Source: Sphingomonas sp. (GTDB lineage: Bacteria; Pseudomonadota; Alphaproteobacteria; Sphingomonadales; Sphingomonadaceae). From it: a stretch of 42,428 nt of DNA. Positions within the stretch are counted from its first letter, which is position 1. Every line of letters starts with the position of its first letter. Where the stretch lies: contig JAIETY010000170.1 of assembly GCA_019744885.1 (NCBI GenBank), positions 1 through 42,428 of the forward strand, in the 5' to 3' direction. A program made the position numbers and the translations under genes. Below the pieces are notes generated by a model, which saw only the letters and a list, made by a program, of their open reading frames with translations, did no database searches and had not been told where the DNA came from. Of the stretch, positions 34,740 through 42,428 are shown one piece after another.

Positions 34740-36686
34740 TTGAGACCTGACAAATTAATCGAGCGGGTGCTGAACATCCCGCGCTTCGGCAAGCGGGCCA
34801 TCGCGATTGCAGTCGACTCCTCGCTATGCGTTTTGAGTGTCATCCTCGCCTTCTATCTGCGGCTCGGTGACTGGAACGTGATCGACGACGCAATCGTCAT
34901 GCCATGCCTCATTTCGATCGTCATCGCGCTGCCAATCTTCATCACCATGGGACTTTACCGGGCGATTTTCCGTTACGCCGGCTGGTCGGCCGTCATGACG
35001 ATCGCGCGTGCCGTGGCGCTCTATGCGATCCCGTTCAGCGCCATCTACACCCTTTATGGCCTCGGCGGGGTGCCCAGGACCGTCGGTCTCATCCAGCCGA
35101 TCCTGTTGTTTCTCTTCATCGGCTCGTCGCGTACGTTTGCACGCACCATCTTGGGCGAAAGTTACCGCGACATCTTCCGCAGCGGCGAACTGCCGCGCGT
35201 CATGATCTATGGGGCCGGCTCGTCCGGTCGCCAGCTTGCGAGCGCGATCCGATCCTGCAACGAAATGCGCGTCGCCGGCTTCGTGGACGACGATCCCGCC
35301 CTCTGGCGCAAGACGATCGATGGCGTGCCCGTATTCGGTCCGCATGGCATCGAAGAAATCGTGAAACGTCATGGCATTACCGACATGCTGCTGGCGATTC
35401 CGTCGGCATCGCGCGGTCGCCGCGGCGAAATCGTTCACAAGATGCGCGAGCTCAATCTTCACGTCCGCACGCTGCCGGGTCTGCTCGACATGGCGCGGGG
35501 CAATGTATCGGTCAGCGATCTGCGCGAACTCGATATCGAAGACCTGCTGGGGCGGTCGCCCGTCGCGCCCGACAATCAGCTGCTGCAGGGCAGTATCGAA
35601 GGCAAAGTCGTACTGGTTACCGGTGCCGGCGGCTCGATCGGCAGTGAATTGTGCCGCCAGATCGCGCAAAAGCGACCGGCGCTGCTGCTGCTGATCGAAA
35701 TCAGCGAATATAATCTATATGCGATCCACCAGGATTTGCAGCGCGCCAGCACTGTCTGGAACTATGATCCCAATATCCTGATCCCGCTCCTTGCGTCGGT
35801 GACAAACGCGCAACGGATGGAAGAGATCATCGAGACATGGCATCCGGACGTCATCTTTCATGCGGCCGCCTACAAGCATGTCCCGCTGGTCGAGCATAAT
35901 TCAGTCGAAGGCGTGCAGAACAATGTCTTCGGCACTTATGTGCTTGCCCGTATTGCGCACAATCACTGCGTTCCCAACTTCGTCCTGATCAGCACCGACA
36001 AGGCCGTCAGGCCCACCAACATCATGGGTGCGAGCAAGCGCCTCGCCGAGCTCGTCCTGCAGGCCATGCAGGCGTCGCAGACCTCAACCTGCTTTTCGAT
36101 GGTGCGGTTCGGCAATGTATTGGGGTCGAGCGGCTCGGTTGTCCCGCTGTTCCGCCGTCAGGTCGCTGATGGCGGTCCGGTGACGATTACCCATGCCGAC
36201 ATCACGCGCTATTTCATGACGATCTCAGAGGCTGCTCAGCTGGTTCTTCACGCTGGCGCAATGGCGCAAGGCGGCGACGTTTTCGTCCTCGACATGGGCG
36301 ATCCCGTCAAGATTATCGACCTTGCACGCAATATCATCGAGCTATCGGGATTGACCGTTCGTGAGCGGTCCAATCCTGATGGCGACATCGAAATTCGGAC
36401 GGTGGGCCTGCGTCCGGGCGAGAAGCTCTACGAAGAGCTGCTGATCGGCGACAACCCGTCGCCGACCAGCCACTCGCGTATTCTGCGCGCGAACGAGCGT
36501 TATCTGGAATGGGATGCGCTCAAGCCGATGCTCGACGATCTGAAGGATGCCATCCACTGCGGCGACGCCAAACGCACGCGCGCGATGGTTGGCAAGATCG
36601 TGCCGGAGTATCGGCCGAATTCACCGGTCGTCGACTGGGTTTCGACCGCGCGTGATCAATTACCGAGAGAGGTTGCCGCCGAATAG
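34740..36686 (+). CDS. UDP-sugar 4,6-dehydratase, WbpM/CapD type
   Basis: The product is 648 residues. Four N-terminal membrane helices (to about residue 135) are followed by a first Rossmann-like domain (VMIYGAGSSGRQLASAI) and then the catalytic SDR domain with VTGAGGSIGSE at 293-303. The catalytic triad is the Ser-Met-Lys form (Ser418, Met429, Lys433 in STDKAVRPTNIMGASK), as in WbpM, instead of the usual Tyr. It makes UDP-4-keto-6-deoxy-GlcNAc, a precursor of QuiNAc, FucNAc or bacillosamine-type sugars. The TTG start at 34740 is supported by GGGAGG about 7 nt upstream and a full family N-terminus. It ends 4 bp from the convergent DUF2474-like gene. Confidence 0.95.
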   Translation: MRPDKLIERVLNIPRFGKRAIAIAVDSSLCVLSVILAFYLRLGDWNVIDDAIVMPCLISIVIALPIFITMGLYRAIFRYAGWSAVMTIARAVALYAIPFSAIYTLYGLGGVPRTVGLIQPILLFLFIGSSRTFARTILGESYRDIFRSGELPRVMIYGAGSSGRQLASAIRSCNEMRVAGFVDDDPALWRKTIDGVPVFGPHGIEEIVKRHGITDMLLAIPSASRGRRGEIVHKMRELNLHVRTLPGLLDMARGNVSVSDLRELDIEDLLGRSPVAPDNQLLQGSIEGKVVLVTGAGGSIGSELCRQIAQKRPALLLLIEISEYNLYAIHQDLQRASTVWNYDPNILIPLLASVTNAQRMEEIIETWHPDVIFHAAAYKHVPLVEHNSVEGVQNNVFGTYVLARIAHNHCVPNFVLISTDKAVRPTNIMGASKRLAELVLQAMQASQTSTCFSMVRFGNVLGSSGSVVPLFRRQVADGGPVTITHADITRYFMTISEAAQLVLHAGAMAQGGDVFVLDMGDPVKIIDLARNIIELSGLTVRERSNPDGDIEIRTVGLRPGEKLYEELLIGDNPSPTSHSRILRANERYLEWDALKPMLDDLKDAIHCGDAKRTRAMVGKIVPEYRPNSPVVDWVSTARDQLPREVAAE

Positions 36687-36690
36687 GCGG

Positions 36691-36810
36691 TCAGGCGCGT
36701 AGCCACCAGCGGAGGATACATGCGACCGCAGCAAGCGCCCCCACGCTCATCCCCCAGATCGCGACCAGCCACGTCAGCCGTCGCCCCCATCGCGGAGCGT
36801 CGCTGGCCAT
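36691..36810 (-). CDS. DUF2474-like small subunit of cytochrome bd oxidase (39 residues)
   Basis: This short gene encodes MASDAPRWGRRLTWLVAIW and then a single hydrophobic helix (GMSVGALAAVACILRWW) ending LRA. It is the size and shape of DUF2474 proteins, which are found directly after cioB/cydB genes and act as an accessory small subunit, comparable to CydX. Its ATG shares one base with the cydB stop (TGATG), a strong sign of translational coupling. Only the coding of 39 residues and the context support it, but the single-helix profile and the conserved WGRRLTWLV start agree with the family. Confidence 0.82.
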   Translation of the reverse strand: MASDAPRWGRRLTWLVAIWGMSVGALAAVACILRWWLRA

Positions 36811-37814
36811 CAATGGTAGCCCGCGCCGACCTTGCCGCGGAACACCCAATAGGCCCAGCCGGTATAGCCCAGGATCACCGGCAGCATGATCCCTGCCCCC
36901 ACCAGCATGAAGCCCTGGCTATCGGCGGGGGCTGCGGCTGCCCAGATCGTCACGTCGGGCGGGATGATGAACGGGTACATACTGATCCCCAACCCGACAA
37001 AACTCAGCGCAAAAATGCCGAGCGCCAGCACGAACGGCGAATACTGCGCTTGCCGCCCGAGTGCGCGCCAGAACAGGAAGGCCGCAATCGTTACCAGCAG
37101 CGGCACTTGCGCTGTCACGATCACCCCCGGAAATGCCAGCCAGCGCATGGCATAGCCGTGCGACAGAAACGGCGTCGCGGCGCTAACCGCGATGATCGCG
37201 AGCAGGGTGATCACGCCGTAGCGCCGCGCGAGGCGATAGGCATGCGCTTGCGCCTGCCCTTCGGTCTTGGCGATCAGCCAGCAGGCGCCGAGCAACGCAT
37301 AGCCCGCCACCACGCTGCCGCCCGTCAGCAGCGAGAAAGGCGTCAGCCAGTCGAGCCAGGCACCGCCATAGCCGCGCCCCACGACGGTCACCCCCTGCAA
37401 CAGCGCGCCGAGGATGATGCCTTGCGCCAGCGCCGCTGTCGCTGACCCGGCGGTAAAGGCGAAATCCCAGAATTTGCGATGCGCCGGGTCGCGCCAGCGA
37501 AATTCGAACGCAACCCCGCGAAACACCAGGCCGAGCAGCATCGCGATGATCGGCGGGTAAAAGGCCGGCATCACGATCGCATAGGCCAGCGGGAAAGCGG
37601 CAAACAACCCGCCCCCGCCGAGCACCAGCCACGTCTCATTGCCGTCCCATACCGGCGCGATGGCGTTCATCGCCTGATCGCGTTCCTCGCCGACAGCGAA
37701 TTCGGGGAACAAGATGCCAATGCCCAAGTCGAACCCGTCGAGCACGACATAAGCGAACACGGCAAAGGCGATCAGTCCGGCCCAGATCATGGCCAGTTCG
37801 GGATTGACGTTCAT
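36810..37814 (-). CDS. cydB: Cytochrome bd ubiquinol oxidase subunit II
   Basis: The product is 334 residues with about eight predicted membrane helices. The N-terminus (IWAGLIAFAVFAYVVLDGFDLGIGIL) carries the family's quasi-symmetric first helix, and IAPVWDGNETWLVLGGGGLFAAFPLAYA is the strongly conserved CydB signature. A length near 335 fits the cyanide-insensitive CioB type. The subunit pairs with CydA to oxidise ubiquinol and reduce oxygen to water. Its start overlaps the cydA stop by 4 bp (ATGA). Confidence 0.97.
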   Translation of the reverse strand: MNVNPELAMIWAGLIAFAVFAYVVLDGFDLGIGILFPEFAVGEERDQAMNAIAPVWDGNETWLVLGGGGLFAAFPLAYAIVMPAFYPPIIAMLLGLVFRGVAFEFRWRDPAHRKFWDFAFTAGSATAALAQGIILGALLQGVTVVGRGYGGAWLDWLTPFSLLTGGSVVAGYALLGACWLIAKTEGQAQAHAYRLARRYGVITLLAIIAVSAATPFLSHGYAMRWLAFPGVIVTAQVPLLVTIAAFLFWRALGRQAQYSPFVLALGIFALSFVGLGISMYPFIIPPDVTIWAAAAPADSQGFMLVGAGIMLPVILGYTGWAYWVFRGKVGAGYH

Positions 37815-39238
37815 GCCGCCGTCCCCCCGGCCAGAACCTGCGGTGCCGGCGTGGTGCCTGCTGTCCGGATCGGGCCGTCCTGCAGCTCGGTCTCATGCGC
37901 TTGGACGCCCTTGGCCATCAGCTTCAATATGTACCAGGTGCCAACGCCGAACACCGCAAAGTAAACGACAACGAATGCGACCAGCGATGCGCCGACGGCG
38001 GGTGCCGCAAGCGGCGACACGCTCTTGGCGGTCTCGATCAGGCCATAAACGGTATAGGGCTGGCGGCCGACTTCGGTGGTGATCCACCCGGCGATCACCG
38101 CGACAAATCCCGCCGGCGCCATCAACACGCCCGCGCGGTGCAGCCACGGCCAGTCATAAAGCTTGCCCATCGCCCGCGCGAGCAGGCTCCACAGCCCCAG
38201 CCCGAGCATCGCCATGCCAAGCCCGACCATCACCCGGAACGACCAGAACACGATCGCAACCGGCGGCTGCTTGTCGCGCGCGATCGTATCGAGCCCCGCG
38301 AGCGGCGCATCGGCGTCATGCTTCAGGATCAGCGACGACAGCTTGGGAATTTCGACGGCATAATCGACGCGTTGCTTGGCCTCATTGGGCAAGCCAAACA
38401 GGATCAGCGGCGCGCCCTTCGGATGGCTTTGGAAATGCCCTTCCATCGCCATGATCTTGGCGGGCTGGTGCGCGAGGGTGTTGAGCCCGTGTTCGTCGCC
38501 CGCAATGATCTGAATCGGTGCGACGATCGCCGCCATCCACATCGCCATCGAAAACATGATGCGCGCGGCTTCGGGCGAGGCGCCGTCGGGCGCGCGGCGT
38601 TGGCGCAGCAAGTGCCACGCCCCGACCCCGCCGACCGCGAGCGCCGTCGTCAGATAGGCACCCGTCACCGTGTGGATGAGGCGATAAGGGAAGCTGGGGT
38701 TGAAAATGACATCGAGCCACGACCCCTTCATCACGAACTGGCCGAGCGAATTGACCGCATAGCCGGTCGGTGTCTGCATCCAGCTGTTCGCCGACAGGAT
38801 CCAGAAAGCCGAGATGAACGTGCCGAGCGCGACCATGCAGGTCGCGGCGAAATGCAGCCCCGGCCCCACCTTCTCGCGCCCGAACAGCATCACGCCCAGA
38901 AATCCGGCTTCGAGGAAGAAAGCGGTCAACACTTCATAGGCCATCAATGGCCCGAGCACTGGCCCGGTCTTGTCCGAAAAGACCGCCCAGTTGGTGCCGA
39001 ACTGATAGGACATGACGATGCCCGACACGACGCCCATCGCAAAGGCGACGGCGAAAATCTTCACCCAGAAGTTGAACAGATCGAGGAACACTGCCTTGCC
39101 GGTGCGCAGCCAAAGCCCTTCGAGGACGGCAAGATAGCTGGCCAGCCCGATCGAAAAGCTCGGGAAAATGAAGTGGAAACTGACGGTAAAGCCGAACTGT
39201 ATCCTGGCGAGGATAACGGGATCAAACCCTTCGAACAT
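37811..39238 (-). CDS. cydA: Cytochrome bd ubiquinol oxidase subunit I, cyanide-insensitive type
   Basis: The product is 475 residues with about nine membrane helices. The N-terminal ARIQFGFTVSFHFIFPSFSIGLA holds the heme b595 His ligand, and PYRLIHTVTGAYLTTA carries the second conserved His. GWITTEVGRQPY is the quinol-binding GRQP region. The length is well below the 520 residues of E. coli CydA, consistent with a short Q-loop as in CioA. ATG at 39238 is chosen, with AAGG about 9 nt upstream; the frame is open to 39268 but that extension is short and uncharacteristic. It is the first gene of the cydA-cydB-DUF2474 operon. Regulation is not apparent from the upstream sequence. Confidence 0.97.
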   Translation of the reverse strand: MFEGFDPVILARIQFGFTVSFHFIFPSFSIGLASYLAVLEGLWLRTGKAVFLDLFNFWVKIFAVAFAMGVVSGIVMSYQFGTNWAVFSDKTGPVLGPLMAYEVLTAFFLEAGFLGVMLFGREKVGPGLHFAATCMVALGTFISAFWILSANSWMQTPTGYAVNSLGQFVMKGSWLDVIFNPSFPYRLIHTVTGAYLTTALAVGGVGAWHLLRQRRAPDGASPEAARIMFSMAMWMAAIVAPIQIIAGDEHGLNTLAHQPAKIMAMEGHFQSHPKGAPLILFGLPNEAKQRVDYAVEIPKLSSLILKHDADAPLAGLDTIARDKQPPVAIVFWSFRVMVGLGMAMLGLGLWSLLARAMGKLYDWPWLHRAGVLMAPAGFVAVIAGWITTEVGRQPYTVYGLIETAKSVSPLAAPAVGASLVAFVVVYFAVFGVGTWYILKLMAKGVQAHETELQDGPIRTAGTTPAPQVLAGGTAA

Positions 39239-39393
39239 GCACTGTACCTTTCGGCCCCGCCTCTGCACCGCGCCGGGAGGGCGGACAAGTGCAGCGCGTG
39301 CACGCGTGATAACGCAGCATGCAGGTAAAAGGTACCGATGTTAATCCGAAACGATGCGCAGGGTTTAACCCGGCGGTCGGTCAGCCGCTTAGA

Positions 39394-40011
39394 TCAGGGG
39401 TTGGGGACAGCGCCGGGGGGCGGTCCGCCAGCGCCGGGCGCGCCGCCCTGAAGCTGCTGCTGCTGCATCTGTTGCATCCGCTGCTGCAACACCGCTTCGG
39501 GCAGGAAGTCGATCAGCTCGACATCAAACACCAGCACTTGCTTGGCGAGTTCGGCGGCCTTGCCTTCGGGGGGCGGCGCGCCTTCGGGCGGCTTGGCGCC
39601 ATAGCCGAGCGATGGCTTGATCCAGAAGCGGTAGCTCGCCCCCTTCTTCATCAGGCGCAGCGCTTCACCAAAGCCAGGGACGACGCCCTTCACCGGCAGC
39701 GGCGTCGGCTGTTGCGACTTGTCGAACGTCTCGCCGTTCAACAGCTTGCCTTCGTAATTGATGAGCGCGACATCGGCATTCGTCGGCGTCGCCGTGCCGG
39801 TACCGGGCTTGATCACCTTGTACTGAAGCCCCGACGCCGTCTCGACGACACCCGGCGCGCGGCGATTCTTCGCCAGGAACGACACGATCGGATCACCGGG
39901 GGTGAGCGTCGCAAGCCCAATGCCGCCCAGGATCGCGATCAAGATGCCCGCCCACAGCATGTAGAGCACGCTGCGATTGGTCGGTTTGATCGGAACGGTC
40001 GTGGTCGACAT
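39394..40011 (-). CDS. Membrane-anchored FKBP-type peptidyl-prolyl isomerase
   Basis: The product is 205 residues. An N-terminal membrane helix (LYMLWAGILIAILGGIGLATL, about 16-36) precedes an FKBP domain starting around ASGLQYKVIKPGTG. It contains INYEGKLLNGETFDKS, LPVKGVVPGFGEALRLMKKGASYRFWIKPSLGYGAK, and VFDVELIDFL, the standard FKBP strands. The C-terminal tail is Gln-rich then Pro/Gly-rich (MQQMQQQQLQGGAPGAGG), an odd low-complexity ending. It is probably anchored in the inner membrane and acts on periplasmic proline bonds. It lies 101 bp downstream of rpsU on the same strand. Confidence 0.94.
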   Translation of the reverse strand: MSTTTVPIKPTNRSVLYMLWAGILIAILGGIGLATLTPGDPIVSFLAKNRRAPGVVETASGLQYKVIKPGTGTATPTNADVALINYEGKLLNGETFDKSQQPTPLPVKGVVPGFGEALRLMKKGASYRFWIKPSLGYGAKPPEGAPPPEGKAAELAKQVLVFDVELIDFLPEAVLQQRMQQMQQQQLQGGAPGAGGPPPGAVPNP

Positions 40012-40060
40012 TGTTGGGCTACCCGCAAAAGGCGTTGATTCGGTCGTTCAGGCGCAGACG

Positions 40061-40104
40061 GGCGGGCGCCCGCCGGACAGTCTTTAGCGGGCGATTACCG
40101 CCCG
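40061..40104 (-). other. Paired hairpins between rpsU and the FKBP gene
   Basis: Two perfect inverted repeats lie side by side: CGGGCG (40088-40093) with CGCCCG (40099-40104), loop 5 nt, and the 14-bp palindrome GGCGGGCGCCCGCC (40061-40074). On the minus strand they follow the rpsU stop by 8 bp. Neither is followed by a T-run in that direction, so they are not canonical terminators; they may stabilise rpsU mRNA or attenuate read-through into the FKBP gene. Confidence 0.45.
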
Positions 40105-40112
40105 AAAAAGGC

Positions 40113-40319
40113 TTAGCGGACGCCGTCGCGCTCGGCGCGCTTGCGGTCCATCTTGCGAGCGCGGCGGACAGCGGCAGCACGCTCGCGCGCGCGCTTTTCC
40201 GACGGCTTTTCATAGTGCCGGCGCAGCTTCATCTCGCGATAGACACCTTCACGCTGCAGCTTCTTCTTCAGGGCACGCAGCGCCTGGTCGACGTTATTGT
40301 CGCGCACGATGATTTGCAT
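40113..40319 (-). CDS. rpsU: 30S ribosomal protein bS21
   Basis: The product is 68 residues and matches bS21 closely: [20 protein letters not shown] at the start, then [19 protein letters not shown] and a long Arg/Lys-rich helix ([19 protein letters not shown]). The start at 40319 gives the conserved MQIIVRDNN; an upstream in-frame start at 40328 would add MRF only. It helps initiation complex formation on the 30S subunit. It is divergent from cysS. Confidence 0.97.
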   Translation of the reverse strand: MQIIVRDNNVDQALRALKKKLQREGVYREMKLRRHYEKPSEKRARERAAAVRRARKMDRKRAERDGVR

Positions 40320-40469
40320 AAACCGCACAGTCTCCGAATCAATAGATTTAGGTCGCCACGAACCTTCGTTCGCGCCGCAAGCTGGGGCCCATACGCAGAC
40401 ATGTCCTAAAAGGCAAGCGCGGCGGCCCGCATTTGCGAGCGCGCCGGACCGCCGCTATGCGCTGGCGCC

Positions 40470-41897
40470 ATGACCGACACGCCGCTGATGCTCTACAATA
40501 GCCTGACTCGAACGACTGAGCGGTTCGAGCCGATCGATCCGGCCTTGGTGCGCGTCTACACCTGCGGGCCGACGGTCTATAATTATCAGCACATCGGCAA
40601 CATGCGCGCGTTCCTGTTCGCCGATACCCTGGGGCGCGTGCTCCGCTGGAAGGGCCATCCGACCAAGCACATCATCAACATCACCGATGTCGGCCATCTG
40701 ACCAGCGACGCCGATGCCGGCGACGACAAGATGGAGAAAGCGGCGGCGGCGCAGGCGAAATCGATCTGGGAAATCGCCGCGCATTACACGGCGGCGTTCA
40801 AGGAAGACGTCGCACGGCTCAACATCACGACGGTCAGCGAATGGACCGTCGCGACCGATCACATCCCGCAGATGATCGCGTTCGCGCAGAAGATCGAGGC
40901 CGATTGCTACCAGATCGACGGCGGGCTGTATTTCGACACGTCGAAGGTGCAGAACTATGGCGCCCTTGCGCGCGCCGCGACCGAGGACGGCGAAAGCCGG
41001 ATCGATCCCGTGTCGGGCAAGCGCCATCCGCAGGATTTCGCGATCTGGCGCACATCGCCCCCCGGCGAGCAGCGGCAGATGGAATGGGACTCGCCGTGGG
41101 GGCGGGGCGCGCCGGGCTGGCATCTCGAATGCTCAGTGATGAGCCTCCAGCACCTTGGCCACCCGTTCGACATCCACACCGGTGGGATCGACCACCGCGA
41201 AATCCACCACCCCAACGAGATCGCGCAGAATCAGGCGTTTTGCGGTTGCGACGATACGGGGGCACGCCGGTGGATGCACAACAATTTCCTGCTCGACCGC
41301 AGCGGCAAAATGTCGAAGTCGGCGGGCGAATTCCTGCGGCTCCAGACCTTGGTCGACGCGGGCTTCCACCCCCTCGCCTACCGCCTGATGTGCTTGCAGG
41401 CGCATTATCGCAGCGAGCTGGAATTCACGTGGGACAATCTCGCGGCGGCATCGGTGCGCCTCAAGCGGCTGGTGATGGCGCTCGAAAACCTGCGCAACCG
41501 CGACGATGGCAGCGAAAAGGGCGATGCCCTGCCCTATCTCGACCGGCTCGACGCGGCCGTCAGCGACGACCTCAACACGCCCAAAGCGCTCCCGGTGCTC
41601 GACGAGTTGTTGGTCGACAAGAAGCTGTCGCCAACGGTGCGGCTCCGCGCGACCGCGAGCTTTGAGCCGGTGCTCGGACTCGACCTCGACACGCTGACAC
41701 GCGCCGACCTCCGTGTCCGGCCCGCCAGCGCCGCCCTCACCGAAGCCGACATCGACGCCCGCCTCGCCGACCGCAAACAAGCGCGCGCCGCCAAGGATTT
41801 CGCCCGCTCCGACGCGATCCGCGACGACCTCGCCGCCGCCGGAGTCGAAGTGATGGACGGCGATCCGCTCGGCTGGGACTGGAAGATCGACGTCTAA
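40470..41897 (+). CDS. cysS: Cysteine-tRNA ligase
   Basis: The product is 475 residues, a class I aminoacyl-tRNA synthetase that charges tRNA-Cys. The adenylate-site motif HIGN is at 41-44, preceded by CGPTVYNYQ with zinc ligand Cys32, and the KMSKS motif is at 280-284. The zinc-site ECSVMS and GIDHREIHHPNEIAQ segments are visible in between, and the C-terminal ARAAKDFARSDAIRDDLAAAGV matches the DALR/anticodon-binding end. Length and motifs are normal. It is transcribed divergently from rpsU and is followed by a decayed region and an IS element. Confidence 0.98.
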   Translation: MTDTPLMLYNSLTRTTERFEPIDPALVRVYTCGPTVYNYQHIGNMRAFLFADTLGRVLRWKGHPTKHIINITDVGHLTSDADAGDDKMEKAAAAQAKSIWEIAAHYTAAFKEDVARLNITTVSEWTVATDHIPQMIAFAQKIEADCYQIDGGLYFDTSKVQNYGALARAATEDGESRIDPVSGKRHPQDFAIWRTSPPGEQRQMEWDSPWGRGAPGWHLECSVMSLQHLGHPFDIHTGGIDHREIHHPNEIAQNQAFCGCDDTGARRWMHNNFLLDRSGKMSKSAGEFLRLQTLVDAGFHPLAYRLMCLQAHYRSELEFTWDNLAAASVRLKRLVMALENLRNRDDGSEKGDALPYLDRLDAAVSDDLNTPKALPVLDELLVDKKLSPTVRLRATASFEPVLGLDLDTLTRADLRVRPASAALTEADIDARLADRKQARAAKDFARSDAIRDDLAAAGVEVMDGDPLGWDWKIDV

Positions 41898-41954
41898 GGC
41901 ACATCGCTGTCGAGCCGCTTTCGCGGAGTTGGTCTGTCGACCCCAGAACGAATG

Positions 41955-42264
41955 TTACTTGCTGCGGCATACCGCCGCGACCTTTGCGGCTCCGTCAAGA
42001 TCGCCGGCCTCCAAAACAAGTTTCATCGCACCTGAGCAATCCCCTTTTAAGATCAAATGAGCAGCTTTGCCCTCGAGAATCCTCAACTCGAACGGTGCCA
42101 TCTCGATCGTGTCTTCGTGCGCCGGGGCCGGTCCCCCGATTTGACGTCCACGCGCCGCGTCCTCAACAATGCCCTGCGACGAAGCTATGTTCGCAGACAC
42201 GGCCTCCGGAACGCCACGGCGACCGGCTGGGTCAACAAATTCGACGAAGCGAACGTTCCACTTA
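41955..42264 (-). pseudogene. 5'-truncated remnant of an unrecognised gene beside an IS5 element
   Basis: A frame on the minus strand ends with a TAA at 41955-41957 and stays open to the IS edge. It includes KWNVRFVEFVDPAGRRGVPE and, later, MAPFELRILEGKAAHLILKG, which read like real protein. No ATG with a ribosome binding site begins it; the only in-frame candidates inside are GTG at 42200 and an internal ATG. The upstream part appears to have been replaced by the IS5 element, whose inferred end is near 42264. The family is not recognised. It could instead be a small intact gene of 81 codons starting at the GTG. Confidence 0.45.
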
Positions 42265-42428
42265 GAGTCTGATTCATAATTATCCTTTGTGATTTCATAT
42301 TCTTGCGATGCGGCGGGCGAAGAGTTGGATTGAGGCGATGAAGAGCCATGCGGTGGCCGATGCGATGGTATGTTCGAAGTCCTTGGCGAGGCGGCGGTTT
42401 CGATTGAGCCAAGCCAGTGTGCGTTCGA
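42265..42428 (-). mobile_element. IS5-family insertion sequence, 3' end (cut by the window edge)
   Basis: The right end of the window holds the terminal part of an insertion sequence containing the transposase 3' end at 42295-42428. The outer boundary is inferred near 42264/42265, where TTA precedes GAGTCTGATTCA, which resembles an IS5-family (IS1031-like) end with a TNA target; the other end lies outside the window, so the inverted repeat could not be compared. Confidence 0.65.
42295..42428 (-). CDS. IS5-family transposase, C-terminal fragment
   Basis: Reading leftwards from the window edge, 43 codons encode ERTLAWLNRNRRLAKDFEHT, then IASATAWLFIASIQLFARR and IARI before a TGA stop at 42295-42297. 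The RTLAWLNRNRRLAKD segment is the conserved C-terminal region of IS5 DDE transposases, including the glutamate-containing ERT helix. The N-terminal part, with the other catalytic Asp residues, is outside the window, so whether the element is intact cannot be told. It is common in sphingomonads (family knowledge). Confidence 0.9.
   Translation of the reverse strand, partial: ERTLAWLNRNRRLAKDFEHTIASATAWLFIASIQLFARRIARI

Noticed and set aside
37895..39328. Long plus-strand open frame (about 477 codons) opposite cydA
   Set aside because: Its product is an Arg/His/Asp-rich shadow with no domain, while the opposite strand encodes an unmistakable CydA.
1..42428. CRISPR arrays, rRNA or tRNA genes
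   Set aside because: I saw no regularly spaced repeats and no tRNA-like or rRNA-like sequences on reading both strands; a covariance search (tRNAscan/Infernal) would be decisive.

Overview
The window looks like part of an alphaproteobacterial chromosome, most likely from a sphingomonad (Sphingomonadaceae). The basis is high GC content, the bS21 and cysteinyl-tRNA synthetase sequences, a sphingomonad-style IS5 transposase tail, and a GumB/GumC-like exopolysaccharide export pair. The genus is inferred from gene flavour only.

Positions 1-36686 form one large surface-polysaccharide locus. From the left it contains: the start of a UDP-glucose dehydrogenase (minus strand); a divergent block making UDP-ManNAc and UDP-ManNAcA (wecB, wecC) plus a UDP-glucuronate 4-epimerase-like enzyme; a divergent pair of an M48/PDZ metallopeptidase and a metallophosphoesterase; a small secreted or membrane peptide with its own terminator; then an export and polymerisation block (O-antigen ligase/polymerase-like protein, short OPX protein, Wzc-type co-polymerase/tyrosine kinase with a (TACGGC)7-encoded Tyr-Gly tail, and a TPR-like protein). 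Next come a GMC oxidoreductase, an aldo/keto reductase, a flippase and a methyltransferase. The GDP-L-fucose genes gmd and fcl lie on the minus strand.

From 19727 the plus strand carries repeat-unit assembly and decoration genes: an asparagine-synthase-like amidotransferase, a locally AT-rich Wzy-like gene, a CgeB-type glycosyltransferase, a methyltransferase, an FkbM-like protein, a nucleotide-sugar 4-ketoreductase, a GT4 glycosyltransferase, a left-handed beta-helix acyltransferase, a WecA/WbpL-like initiating transferase, a Gfo/Idh oxidoreductase, a cupin, a TylC3/NovU-type C-methyltransferase and a PIG-L deacetylase. Many of these overlap by 4 bp and so look translationally coupled. A WbuB-like glycosyltransferase (minus) and a WbpM/CapD-type UDP-sugar 4,6-dehydratase (plus) close the locus.

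The simplest model is a Wzx/Wzy-dependent heteropolysaccharide or O-antigen started on undecaprenyl phosphate by the WecA/WbpL-like enzyme. It could contain a WbpM-derived 6-deoxy-aminosugar, ManNAcA (perhaps amidated), GalA, L-fucose, and perhaps a branched C-methylated amino sugar. Export would use the OPX/co-polymerase pair. The sugar composition is inference.

Positions 36691-41897 are mostly ordinary metabolism: a cyanide-insensitive-type cytochrome bd operon (cydA, cydB and a 39-residue DUF2474-like gene), an anchored FKBP isomerase, rpsU and cysS. The right edge holds the 3' end of an IS5-family transposase that appears to have truncated an unrecognised gene. No rRNA, tRNA or CRISPR array was seen.
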